Below are positions 14,988 through 24,315 of a DNA stretch of 64,000 bases, piece after piece. How positions within the stretch are numbered: the first letter of the stretch is position 1; each line of letters starts with the position of its first letter. Below the pieces are notes generated by a model. The model was not told where the DNA came from. It did no database searches and saw only the letters and a list, made by a program, of their open reading frames with translations. The translations under genes and the position numbers were made by a program. Source of the DNA: CAVVDY01 sp963815775 (GTDB lineage Bacteria > Acidobacteriota > Terriglobia > Terriglobales > Acidobacteriaceae); NCBI GenBank assembly GCA_963815775.1, contig CAWFIB010000010.1, positions 124,001 to 188,000 of the forward strand, read 5' to 3'.

Positions 14988-17943
14988 CGATGACGGGCGA
15001 GGCCGAGATGGCGAAGTCGGGCTGCTGTTGCGCCGTCACTGTCAGCGTCACCGTCGTGCTGTGCTGGATGCCTCCACCACTGCCCGTCACCGTGATGGGA
15101 TAGGTGCCCACCGCCGTGTTCGCTCCCACATTGATCGTCATCGTTGACGATCCATTCCCCGGCGCCGCGATCGGATTGGGATTGAAGCTCACCGTCGTCC
15201 CATTCGGCACCCCGCTCGCCGTCAGGTTGATCGCGCTGTTAAAGCTGCCGCTGATCGTCGTGCTGATCGTCGAACTGCCCTGCCCTCCCTGCACCACGCT
15301 CAGCGATGTCGGAGACGCCGAGACACCGAAGTCACCGCCCGCCACCGGCAGGAAGGCTGCCATCATGTCTGTCCACGTGTCCGACGACCGCGTGTAGTTC
15401 CCCGCCGTGGGGCTGGCCGTCGCCTGTATCCAATACTCCGGCCACCATCGAGTTTGCGTTGCGCCGTCGATCAGGCCGTAGTTGGAGCCTGCCGTCGGCG
15501 CACCGGCGTTTATCAGCCCCACCGCCGCTATCACCAACGCACCGTTGGCGGCCGGGGTTTTGTTAGAGCCCGTCGAAGGATTGGGAGCTGACACTGCGTC
15601 TTGAAGCTGCGAGAACCCTGCATCCAGCGAGTTCGCCGTCGCTACCCCCTTCCACGCCTGACACGCGATGGCCACATACGGCTGCGATTGTGCTGTCTTC
15701 AGGGTGACGGTGGTGGGGGAGCCGGAAACGTTCTCTTTGTAGTAGATACCAAACCACTGCACCATGCTGTTATTGAGGTGCATGGGCACCGCCGCAGCGT
15801 AGCTCCCGTTGTTGTTGTCGCTGACCGAAACCAGCGCGTTGTTGTTGCCAGCGTCGAACGTCACTTCACACGTAATCAGGTCCCCGGCACTTGGGGTCCC
15901 AATCGATACCGATTGTGTGTTGGTCGAGGTGGAGCCGCTATCCGCCACCCCGTGCACGCTGCCGTCCAGCGCAATGCCGTTGCCGATCGCCGTCACCGTC
16001 AGTGTTACCGACGTGCTGTGCCTTTGGATGCCACCCCCGCTGCCCGTCACCGTGATGGGATAGGTGCCCACCGCCGTGTTCGCGCCCACATTGATCATCA
16101 TGGTGGAGGAGCCGGCGCCGGGATACGGAATTGGGTTCGGATTGAAACTGACGGTAGTGCCGGAAGGTACGCCGGAAGCCGACAGCATGATTGCGCTCTT
16201 GAACCCGTTGCGGACTGTAGTTGTGATGGTAGACGCGCCTTGATTGCCCTGAGCGATAGTCAGCGAGGAAGGTGACGCGCTAATCGTAAAGGCGGCTGGC
16301 GCAATGTTTAGGTCGCCTAAGCCCGAAACCGTCCCAACCATGGCTTGCAGTGTCGCATTACCCACAGCAACTCCCCGGACAACTCCGGACCTGCTGACGG
16401 TAGCAATCGCGCTTGAACTCGACGTCCACGTGGCAGAATTCGTCACGTCCTGCTGGCGGCCATCGCTGTAGTTGCCTATAGCGGTGAATTGCAGCTGATC
16501 GCCGGGGTCGATGGCCTGCCCTTGCGGGCTCACAGTGACGGATAACAGGCGGGCCTTTACTGGCGTAGCCATGTCACTTTTGATTTGCGACTGCGTTAGG
16601 GCTTCGTCATAGACTCGTATCTCGTCGATCTTCCCCTCGAAGTAGCGGCCGAAGATGCGGTCTCCGCCGATCTGCAATGGGTTGCTCGAGGACGCGATTT
16701 CCCCCTGAGAGACGCGGCTTGAAACCAGCACGTCGTTGACGTAGGTACGAAGCAGCGAGCCATCATAGGTGACGGCCAGGTGGCTCCACGTGTTGGAGGG
16801 CAACGGCGCGGTTCCATAGCTCAAAGCGCGAGACGAGGCAAGCATGGCGCCAACCGCCGGCGCCCCTTGTCCGGCCGACGTTCCTTCCAGCGAATAGTCA
16901 CTTCCCTTGTCAATGACGTCTCTCCACAGGCCACTTACATTTGAGGGACTCACCCAAGCCTCAAGCGTCATCGAATCTTTCAGGTGCAGCGATGGAGAAT
17001 CGGGCACAGTTATCAGGGAATTGGTCCCATTGAAGACCAGCGCACTGCCATATCTTCCGGCTTCAGTCCAGGTCGCATTTGCGATCGTCCCGATGTTCCC
17101 ATTTCCCGAGCCGTCAGCAACCGTCGCGCCCGATCCCTCGTCGAATGCATAGGAAGCCACCAGCCCGGACGACGAGACTGCGCTCTCCGGTTGTTCCTGC
17201 GAGTGGAGTTGCTGGACGGCTTCTGCGCTCAACGCTGTGTCGTAGATCCGCAGCTTGCGTACTGAGCCGGAACTGAACTGTGAAGTACCGTCTTGTGAAA
17301 ACAGGTAAATCGGGCTTTCGCCAAACCCATCCGTATTGTTCGATGAGGAGAGATTCCAAGTGGGGGACTGCAAGACCCCATCCACATAAAGGGCCACGGC
17401 GTCGCCCGCCGTTCGCGTCTCGTCATAAACCACCACGAACTGATGCCATGCATCACTCGATGGGGCGGCGTAACAGTTCGCGGTGCTTCCGGCACTACCC
17501 CACTCGGCAGCCCGGAGCCCATGGCAAGCCGCATCATCTGACGAGAGTGCAAAACCTGAGCCTTCTTTGTTCCCGCCCGTAATCAGAGCCCCGGGTCCTA
17601 GACTTGCCGAGAAGTCTCGCTTTGCCCACAAAGCAATGCTGACTGCTTTGCTCTGGTGGAGGTCGATGGCCGGTATGGTGACGTAGCCCTCGCTGGTAAC
17701 ATCGGCCGCAATTGCCCATCCACTGTCGTCGTGCGTCCACCGTATGCCATTGGAAAGTGTTCCGTTCCTTCCATGACTGGAACCGTCGAACACGGTCCTT
17801 CCAGATCCCTCATCAAAGCTCCATCTGGCAAGCGGAGTCTGCGCCGCTAAGTTCACGGGAAACATTGCGGCTATAGTTACGAGGATGGCCCCTAGTACGA
17901 CGGCCAAGGAACGGCATATCGACCGCTCGCAGCGCAAGTACAT
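14923..17943 (-). CDS. LamG/Ig-like surface protein, N-terminal part (split by frameshift)
   Basis: The start is set at ATG 17943, which has GAGG six bases upstream; an earlier ATG at 17997 has none. The protein begins with a signal peptide (about residues 14-33, ending LAAQ). Then come two LamG domains (about 35-245 and 265-455, with FDEGSG and YVDGVL/YVNDVL signatures), a Big_2-like domain (SVSPQG through VSGLGD), an Ig-like repeat, one copy of the 200-residue module, and a further Ig-like repeat. The frame then fails inside the next repeat: the last 29 residues are out of frame. The intact protein would have about 1,690 residues and probably acts as a cell-surface adhesin or matrix protein. 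Confidence 0.78.
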   Translation of the reverse strand: MYLRCERSICRSLAVVLGAILVTIAAMFPVNLAAQTPLARWSFDEGSGRTVFDGSSHGRNGTLSNGIRWTHDDSGWAIAADVTSEGYVTIPAIDLHQSKAVSIALWAKRDFSASLGPGALITGGNKEGSGFALSSDDAACHGLRAAEWGSAGSTANCYAAPSSDAWHQFVVVYDETRTAGDAVALYVDGVLQSPTWNLSSSNNTDGFGESPIYLFSQDGTSQFSSGSVRKLRIYDTALSAEAVQQLHSQEQPESAVSSSGLVASYAFDEGSGATVADGSGNGNIGTIANATWTEAGRYGSALVFNGTNSLITVPDSPSLHLKDSMTLEAWVSPSNVSGLWRDVIDKGSDYSLEGTSAGQGAPAVGAMLASSRALSYGTAPLPSNTWSHLAVTYDGSLLRTYVNDVLVSSRVSQGEIASSSNPLQIGGDRIFGRYFEGKIDEIRVYDEALTQSQIKSDMATPVKARLLSVTVSPQGQAIDPGDQLQFTAIGNYSDGRQQDVTNSATWTSSSSAIATVSRSGVVRGVAVGNATLQAMVGTVSGLGDLNIAPAAFTISASPSSLTIAQGNQGASTITTTVRNGFKSAIMLSASGVPSGTTVSFNPNPIPYPGAGSSTMMINVGANTAVGTYPITVTGSGGGIQRHSTSVTLTVTAIGNGIALDGSVHGVADSGSTSTNTQSVSIGTPSAGDLITCEVTFDAGNNNALVSVSDNNNGSYAAAVPMHLNNSMVQWFGIYYKENVSGSPTTVTLKTAQSQPYVAIACQAWKGVATANSLDAGFSQLQDAVSAPNPSTGSNKTPAANGALVIAAVGLINAGAPTAGSNYGLIDGATQTRWWPEYWIQATASPTAGNYTRSSDTWTDMMAAFLPVAGGDFGVSASPTSLSVVQGGQGSSTISTTISGSFNSAINLTASGVPNGTTVSFNPNPIAAPGNGSSTMTINVGANTAVGTYPITVTGSGGGIQHSTTVTLTVTAQQQPDFAISASPVIGERGARRAGQFDDQHDGQRRL
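15034..15990 (-). repeat. 957-bp intragenic direct repeat, copy B
   Basis: Partner of 13446-14402 in the same gene. The near identity at DNA level, including third positions, points to a recent duplication or to gene conversion between the copies. Confidence 0.9.
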
Positions 17944-18059
17944 GATCGCCTCATGAGTACCGATTTTCTTTGGGGATCTGGCCGGGAAGAATGGCACCAG
18001 ACAATAGTAACGTCTATATTAGTGACTTTAGATCAAATGTACTGGGTACCGGGTACGAA

Positions 18060-18080
18060 GGTAACCTTTCACCGGTTACC
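18060..18080 (-). promoter_or_regulatory. Leader-region dyad GGTAACC-N7-GGTTACC
   Basis: A perfect seven-base inverted repeat with a seven-base loop lies in the 197-base gap between two tandem LamG genes on the minus strand. Two GGGTAC repeats precede it (18045-18056). It could be an operator or a transcribed hairpin; there is no T-run. Confidence 0.3.
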
Positions 18081-18140
18081 TGTGTTAATGTCCCGTGGGG
18101 TGAGGACCTGCCATTCATACCGCACGCCATCTCAGTTGGC

Positions 18141-19439
18141 CTACGGTATGGTCGCGGCGGCCTGATTGGAATAATCGCTCTCGCGGTGCTCGGGATCGAC
18201 CGCCGTCGTTACGTAGTAATAGGTCTGGCCGCTCTCGACATCAGTGTCCGTATAAGCGGTTCCCGAAATCAGCCCGGAGTTCAGCTTAGCATATGGTCCG
18301 CCCGGGCTAAGCGAACGATAAGCGTTGTAACCGATGACCTGCGACAAGCTTGGGGCCCACGCCAGATCCACCTCCGGCGCATTGGTCACGGTTACGCTCA
18401 CCATACAGACCCGTTGCGCGTTACCGTTCTGTCCCATCACCGTCATGCGGTAGGTTCCCACATTCGTCATGGGTCCTACCCCGATGGTCATGGTTGAGGT
18501 GCCGCTACCCGGAGCTGGAATCGGGTTCGGACTGAAATTCACTGTCGAGTTGGGTGGCACGCCCGTGACCGATAACTTGACATCGCCGTTGAATCCATTC
18601 GTAATCGTAGACGTGATGGTTGAAGTGCCTATTCCGCCTTTTCTAACTGTAAGTGCAAAAGGAAAGGCGGAAACATCAAACGATGGCCCCCGGCCGATGC
18701 CGCTGGAGGCGTATAGGTTCTCAATCTCCTGGGCGGTAAGCGCGGTTTTGTAAATGCGGACATCAGCCACCAAACCGGACGCGAAATTCGACATGCCTCC
18801 GCGGCTGAAAAGATAAACGGGATTGTTGCCGAAGTTATTTGTATTTGTCGATGTCCGGAAAATCGATTTAGGGGCCTCGAAGACGCCATCAATGTACAGA
18901 GCAATTTGGCTGTTGGCATTTTGGCTCTTGTCGAATACTACCGCCAGATGGTGCCACCCCCCGGAAGGAGGCTGGCTGTAGCAAATGGTGGTATAGCCCT
19001 GATTGCCTCGCACGCTCGCCTGAAGTCCCTGGCAAACTTGATTATCTGCGTACAGCACAAATCCCGTCGCAGACCGAACATAATCCATGGGAGCTTCCAA
19101 CAGCACCGCGCCTCCACGGGTCGTATAGGTGCGGTTAACCCATAGCGCAACCGTGATAGCAGGGGTCTCCGCAAGATTGATCGGCGGGGTCACCACAAAT
19201 TGGCGGCTCGCTCCGTCCGCAATGATCGCATCCGGCGAAGTGAGCCAACCGATGCCCTTGAACAAGGTCGCGGTGTAACCGTTGCCGGAGGAGTCGAATG
19301 CTCGGTTGCCGGTGCCCTCGTGGAACTCCCAATGGGCCACTGGATCTTGGCCAGCCAGCCGGCAAGGAGAGATCAGGAAAACAAGCATAACGCAGCAAAC
19401 AAAAATTGCGGGACGATGTGTCACCTGCCGCCAATCCAT
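18141..19439 (-). CDS. Secreted LamG/Ig-like/FN3 protein
   Basis: This 432-residue protein is a short paralogue of its split downstream neighbour. It has a signal peptide (hydrophobic residues 12-26, ending RLAGQ), one LamG domain (about 30-245, with FHEGTGN, LWVNRT and YIDGVFEAP), one Ig-like repeat (SAFPFALTVRKGG through VTVTNA) and a C-terminal fibronectin type III domain ending SNQAAATIP, nearly the same end as the neighbour. ATG 19439 is chosen for its GAGGG site; GTG 19454 is less likely. Probably it is secreted to the surface or matrix. The 7-bp dyad at 18060 lies downstream. Confidence 0.78.
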   Translation of the reverse strand: MDWRQVTHRPAIFVCCVMLVFLISPCRLAGQDPVAHWEFHEGTGNRAFDSSGNGYTATLFKGIGWLTSPDAIIADGASRQFVVTPPINLAETPAITVALWVNRTYTTRGGAVLLEAPMDYVRSATGFVLYADNQVCQGLQASVRGNQGYTTICYSQPPSGGWHHLAVVFDKSQNANSQIALYIDGVFEAPKSIFRTSTNTNNFGNNPVYLFSRGGMSNFASGLVADVRIYKTALTAQEIENLYASSGIGRGPSFDVSAFPFALTVRKGGIGTSTITSTITNGFNGDVKLSVTGVPPNSTVNFSPNPIPAPGSGTSTMTIGVGPMTNVGTYRMTVMGQNGNAQRVCMVSVTVTNAPEVDLAWAPSLSQVIGYNAYRSLSPGGPYAKLNSGLISGTAYTDTDVESGQTYYYVTTAVDPEHRESDYSNQAAATIP

Positions 19440-20057
19440 AATCGGCCCTCGCACGAGCTGTCCCTGACGACCGCTCGCCTCTATGGAATCTGTATCCGGA
19501 GTCTATCCCCCGATACTAACAAGCAGCCCGTAATTCGGTCTCTAAAATAATCTCTGAATTTCACTAAGGTAATCTATGTCAATTACTCCCACTGATTACC
19601 ACTGGCTCAGGGCCAACGGATTTAACTACAAAGAAAGCCACCTACTAGCGATGTCGAACATAGGATTGCTTTTGAGATGTGCACTACCATACCGAACGGG
19701 CATCGCAGTTTGCGGCTGTAGTTGTCCTTGCTAGTTCATAAGCCAGGTACTACAGTAATGTTACTGTCAGTGCCCGTAACATCTATTTGCATATTTTAGA
19801 GATGTCGGAGTACGAGGTCCGGCCTCTCCGGTTCCGTCCATCGACTTGAGCTGGATTAGCAACGCCTTCGGATGAGACGCATGACGGACGGCTTTGAGAA
19901 CCGCGCGCGACCGCCATCTTCCATTCCGAGGACGGCCGCGTTGATTCTGCGATACTCGTCCGGCGAACTGCCCCTGATATAGTTTTTTGAACGGCAAATC
20001 CAGAGTTGTGCATCGTTCCAACGGCGAGTTGCCGAAACCGCTGAGATCCTCTCGGAA
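19440..20057. other. 618-bp intergenic region before fdhE
   Basis: This divergent spacer is AT-richer than its surroundings and contains no convincing gene. It must hold promoters for the LamG gene (minus) and fdhE (plus). The only clear structure is the dyad at 19752-19767. No FNR-type TTGAT-N4-ATCAA site was found by eye. Confidence 0.5.
19752..19767. promoter_or_regulatory. Perfect dyad ACAGTAA-TG-TTACTGT
   Basis: Two seven-base half-sites flank TG, a typical dimeric repressor or activator site. It lies about 290 bases before fdhE. The regulator is unknown. Confidence 0.3.
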
Positions 20058-20858
20058 ATGACGACACGATCCACATGGGATAAGCGTATACGGCGGGCAC
20101 AGGAGTTACGCACCCGCGACTCATCCCTCTCTGAGGTCCTGGCGTTTTACGAACACGTCCTCACCCTTCAGCAACGAATGTGGGAAAGCCTCGGCTCGCG
20201 CCCGTCCTCCGGCCCCGAGCCCAACACTTCCCTGCGCGATCACCTTGATGTGGGGACCGCACTCCCTTGGATGCCGAGCCTGCTTGACGTCATCCAGAAG
20301 CGAGCACCGACTAAACTGGCCGAAGAGACCAGACGTATCGCTGCTTCTGGCCCCACACACCAGCGCCAGATCCTGATCGACTTCCTGCAGGACGATCAAC
20401 CTGCCTTCTACACGGCTTCATCTTTCTTCGCTCGCGTCCTTCTTCAGCCGTATGCAGAACTTCTCGCTTCCCAAAAGGCCGCGCCCACGCTGTACTCCGG
20501 ATCTCTCTGTCCAATGTGCAGCAGCCGGCCGCAGTTGGCAGTGTTGCGGCCCGAGGGAGACGGAGGCAAGCGTAACCTGGCCTGCTCGCTCTGTCTTACG
20601 GAATGGGAGTTCCGCCGCATCATCTGCCCGGTGTGCGAGGAGATGGACCCTTTCAAGCTCCCCCGATATTCCGCCGAGGACCCGATCACAGTTCGCGTCG
20701 ATGCCTGCGACACCTGCAAGTCATATCTGAAGTCGTTTGACATGACGGTCGACGGCCTTATGGTTCCTGAGGTCGACGAGATTGCCACCGTCGCTCTGGA
20801 TCTCTGGGCCGGAGAGCATGGCTACCAGAAATTTCAGTTCAATCTGCTCGGATTTTAA
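20058..20858 (+). CDS. fdhE: Formate dehydrogenase accessory protein FdhE
   Basis: This 266-residue protein matches FdhE, a cytoplasmic rubredoxin-like iron-binding protein needed to mature respiratory formate dehydrogenases. The C-terminal half carries the expected four Cys-x2-Cys motifs: CPMC, CSLC, CPVC and CDTC. The length is slightly below the usual 300. It lies 250 bp upstream of the fdnGHI genes on the same strand, in keeping with its role. The ATG at 20058 has only a weak upstream site. Confidence 0.9.
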   Translation: MTTRSTWDKRIRRAQELRTRDSSLSEVLAFYEHVLTLQQRMWESLGSRPSSGPEPNTSLRDHLDVGTALPWMPSLLDVIQKRAPTKLAEETRRIAASGPTHQRQILIDFLQDDQPAFYTASSFFARVLLQPYAELLASQKAAPTLYSGSLCPMCSSRPQLAVLRPEGDGGKRNLACSLCLTEWEFRRIICPVCEEMDPFKLPRYSAEDPITVRVDACDTCKSYLKSFDMTVDGLMVPEVDEIATVALDLWAGEHGYQKFQFNLLGF

Positions 20859-20906
20859 CCGCATTTTAAAATTCCTGATCCGCCTTCCGCTGCGTCATCT
20901 TTCGCA

Positions 20907-20935
20907 TTGACCACTCTCAGTCGCAGGTGTAGGCT
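20907..20935 (+). promoter_or_regulatory. Possible sigma-70 promoter of fdnGHI
   Basis: TTGACC (20907-20912) and TAGGCT (20930-20935) are separated by 17 bases, about 180 bases before fdnG. The -10 hexamer is a moderate match, so this is only a candidate. Confidence 0.3.
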
Positions 20936-21111
20936 CCTATCCATTTGGCGATGTTTGTGGGTTCCTGGCCGCTGCTGGATGGCCGGCGACATAATGAATC
21001 ACACGCTATTCACGCCTCCTGACTGCGTTGCTGAGTCCCGTGCGAGCACTCTTTCCCGGCTCGCGCTCTCCCCATCTTCTGTCCTCATAATTTCTCCCGG
21101 AGGTCTGAACT

Positions 21112-24100
21112 ATGGATGTGTCTAGACGAGCATTCTTCAAGACTGGCCTCGCCGGCGCCGTCGGCATCACGGTATTCGGGTTCGACGCTCAGCCGATCCT
21201 GGCGCAGGCCGATAGTCTGAAGATCTCCCGTACTACGGAAACTCGCAGCACCTGTCCCTATTGCGCGGTGAGCTGTGGTGTCATCATCCATACCATCGGC
21301 GATATGGCCAAGAACGTCACTCCGCAGGTGGTCCACGTTGAGGGAGATCCCGATCACCCCATCAACCGTGGCACACTCTGTCCCAAGGGCGCCTCGTTAC
21401 AGCAGGACATCCAGAATCAACGGCGCCTGTTGAAGCCACAGGTCCGGCGCCCCGGCTCCGATCATTGGGAGGACATCTCCTGGAACCAGGCCATTGACGA
21501 GATCGCGCAGTGGACCAAGAAGACGCGGGACGCCACCTTCATCGAGACCGATGCCAAGGGCAACACGGTGAATCGCTGCGAGTCGATTGCCTTCACCGGC
21601 GGTTGCACCGACACGAATGAATTCAATTACCTGGTCATCAAGACCATGCGTTCATTGGGGGTGGTGCGCCTGGAAAACCAGGCGCGTGTTTGACACGGCC
21701 CCACGGTCTCAAGTTTGGGACCAACTTTTGGACGCGGCGCCATGACTAATGGCTGGATCGACATCAAAAACACCGATCTGATGTTGATCATGGGCGGTAA
21801 TCCGGCCGAAAATCATCCCTGCGGTTTCAAGTGGGCGGTCGAAGCCAAGCGCAACCGCGACGCCAAGATGATCGTGATCGATCCGCGCTTCACCCGGACC
21901 GCATCGCAGGCCGATCTCTTTCTGCAAATCCGCGCCGGCAGTGACATCGCATTCCTCGGTGGCCTCATCAATTACGCCGTCCAGAACGATCGTGTCGCCC
22001 ACGACTACCTGGTCAACTACACCAACGCCGCCTTCATCATCAAGGAAGGCTTCAAGCTTCCCCAGGATGGGCTGTTCTCCGGCTTCGATCCTGAGACCAA
22101 GACCTACGACAAGGCCACCTGGAATTATCAGGAGGGCGGCAACGAAACCGGCAAAGTTGCGCCCGTCGCCTCACCAGCGGCAGTGCCTGGCGCCGAAGCG
22201 TCACATGCTGGAGCCAAGGGCATGCCGATCCCGCCTCCTTCTCTGCCGCCAAATGTCGCCTACGACCTATCGTTGCAGCATCCGCGCTGCGTCTATCAGC
22301 TTCTCAAGCAGCAATACTCGCGCTACACCCCGGAGATGGTGGAGCGCATTACCGGCATTCCTCAGGACCAATTCCTCAGCGCCGCCGACCTGTTCACCTC
22401 CATCCGCAACGGTGGAGACATGAAAAAGGTCGCGACCGTCATTTACGCCGTCGGTTGGACGCACCACACCTTCGGAACCCAGATCATCCGCACCGCTGCG
22501 ATGCTGCAACTGCTCATGGGCAATGTTGGACGCGCAGGTGGCGGCGTCAACGCCCTGCGTGGCCATTCCAACATCCAGGGCGCAACCGACATGGCCGGAA
22601 TCTTCGACATCCTCCCCGGCTACCTCAAGATGCCGAATTCGTCCGACAGGGATCTGAAGACCTATCTCAACCGCGTGACCCCCAAGCCCTCCAAGCCCGG
22701 CGAATGGGAATCCTTCAATTATTGGTCGAACACTCCTAAGTTCACGGTCTCGTTCCTGAAGGCGATGTACGGAAACTCGGCGACCAAGGAAAACGATTTC
22801 GCCTTCAACTATCTTCCCAAGATCGACCGTAAGTACTCCTGGGTCGAAAACTGGGATGACATGTACAGAGGCAACGTGAAGGGATTTTTTGCCTTCGGCA
22901 TGAACGGTGTAATGATCGGTCCGGATACCAAAAAGAATATCGACGCCCTGAAGCGGGCTGACTTCCTGGTGGTCTGCGAAATTTATCCCGACGAGACTAG
23001 CGCCTTCTGGCAGGCGCCCGGTACCACGCCGGAGGAGATGAAGCAGATCAACACCACCGTCTACCGGCTTCCCGGCGCAGGGTTTGCTGAGAAAGACGGA
23101 ACCATGGTCAACTCGGCGCGCTGGCTGCAATGGAAGCATACTGCGCTGCCGACGCCGGGACAGTGCAAGCTCGACCAGGACATCCTGGCGCAGATCTTCC
23201 TCAAAGTGCGCGAGCTATACAAGAAGGAGGGCGGCAAGTTCCCCGATCCGATTCTGAATGCGACCTGGGCTTACACCATTCCCACCAGTCCATCGCTTGC
23301 CGAAGTCGCCAAGGAAATCAATGGTAAGGCCCTGGCCGACATCAACGACGAGAAGACCAACCTCTCCCTCAAGGCTGGGCAGCAATTGCCCGGCTTTGCA
23401 GCACTGCGCGATGACGGCACGACTTCCTCAGGCAACTGGCTCTACTGCGGTTCCTGGACCGAGGCCGGCCCCCTGATGCAGCGCCGCGGCACCGACGATC
23501 CTTCCGGCCTGGGCATTTATCCCAACTGGGGCTGGTCATGGCCGATGAACCGCCGCGTGCTCTATAACCGTGCATCCTGCGATCTCGCCGGCAAACCCTT
23601 TGATCCCTCACGTCCGCAGGTGTGGTGGAACGAGTCCGCTCAGAAGTGGGTCGGTAACGACGTTCCCGACTTCAAGCCCGACTCCAAGCCTAGCGATCAC
23701 ATGGGCCCATTCATCATGAATCCCGAGGGCATTGGGCGGCTCTTTGTACCTATTGGCGCCGTCGCCGACGGCCCCTTCTCCGAGCACTATGAGCCGATCG
23801 AGAGTCCGATTGCGAATCCGCTTCACCCCGAACAATCGAACAATCCCTTGGTGAAGAAATTCAATACCCCCCTCGACAAGTACGCCAAGCGCGATGAAGG
23901 CTACAACATCATCTGCACCACCTACCGCCTTACTGAGCACTATCACTACTGGACCAAGAACAACCCCATGAACGTCGAGCTTGTGCCGGAGCCCTTCGTG
24001 GAAATACCGGCTGAGCTCGCAAATGAAATGGGCATCCGTGGCGGCGAGAAAGTGAAGGTCAGCAGCATTCGCGCCGACTACATCGCCAAGGCCATGGTTA

Positions 24101-24303
24101 CCAAGCGCATCAAGCCCATGCAGATTGACGGCAAGAAGCTCTACCAGATCGGCGTTCCCATTCACTGGGGCTTCAAGGGAATTTCCGAGAGCGAGGGCCG
24201 CACTTCCCTGATGCCGGCCAACCGCTTGACGCCCACAGTCTTCGATCCCAACGCTTACACCCCGGAATTCAAGGGATTCCTGGTGAAGTTGACGAAAGTC
24301 TAG
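21112..24303 (+). CDS. fdnG: Selenocysteine formate dehydrogenase-N, alpha subunit
   Basis: One 1,063-residue gene reads through an in-frame TGA at 21691-21693 as selenocysteine 194. The junction ARV-U-HGPTV matches E. coli FdnG, whose Sec is at 196, and protein similarity continues past it without a gap. A Tat signal (SRRAFFK, residues 4-10) sends the folded protein to the periplasm. A CPYCAVSCG motif and a later CPKG bind a 4Fe-4S cluster. The subunit oxidises formate to CO2 at a Mo- or W-bis-MGD centre. A Pro/Ala-rich stretch at 22138-22254 appears to be an insertion relative to E. coli. GGAGG precedes the ATG. Gene callers will split this gene in two. Confidence 0.95.
21691..21735 (+). 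promoter_or_regulatory. Bacterial SECIS element for UGA decoding
   Basis: Directly after the UGA, GGTCTCAA (21705-21712) pairs with TTGGGACC (21715-21722), with one T-G wobble, around GT. Position, stem and small GU-containing loop match SECIS hairpins of E. coli fdnG and fdhF that bind SelB. Confidence 0.8.
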
Positions 24304-24315
24304 AGGAGGCACGAG

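Noticed and set aside
14985..15000. Programmed frameshift in the large surface protein
   Set aside because: No slippery heptamer or downstream structure is evident; the sister repeat lacks the extra base, so an insertion is simpler.
13140..16300. CRISPR or other non-coding tandem array
   Set aside because: The repeats are about 300 bp apart, in frame and encode Ig-like domains.
21691..21693. In-frame TGA as a nonsense mutation in fdnG
   Set aside because: Flanking residues match FdnG at the selenocysteine site, the frame stays open on both sides, and a SECIS-like hairpin follows.
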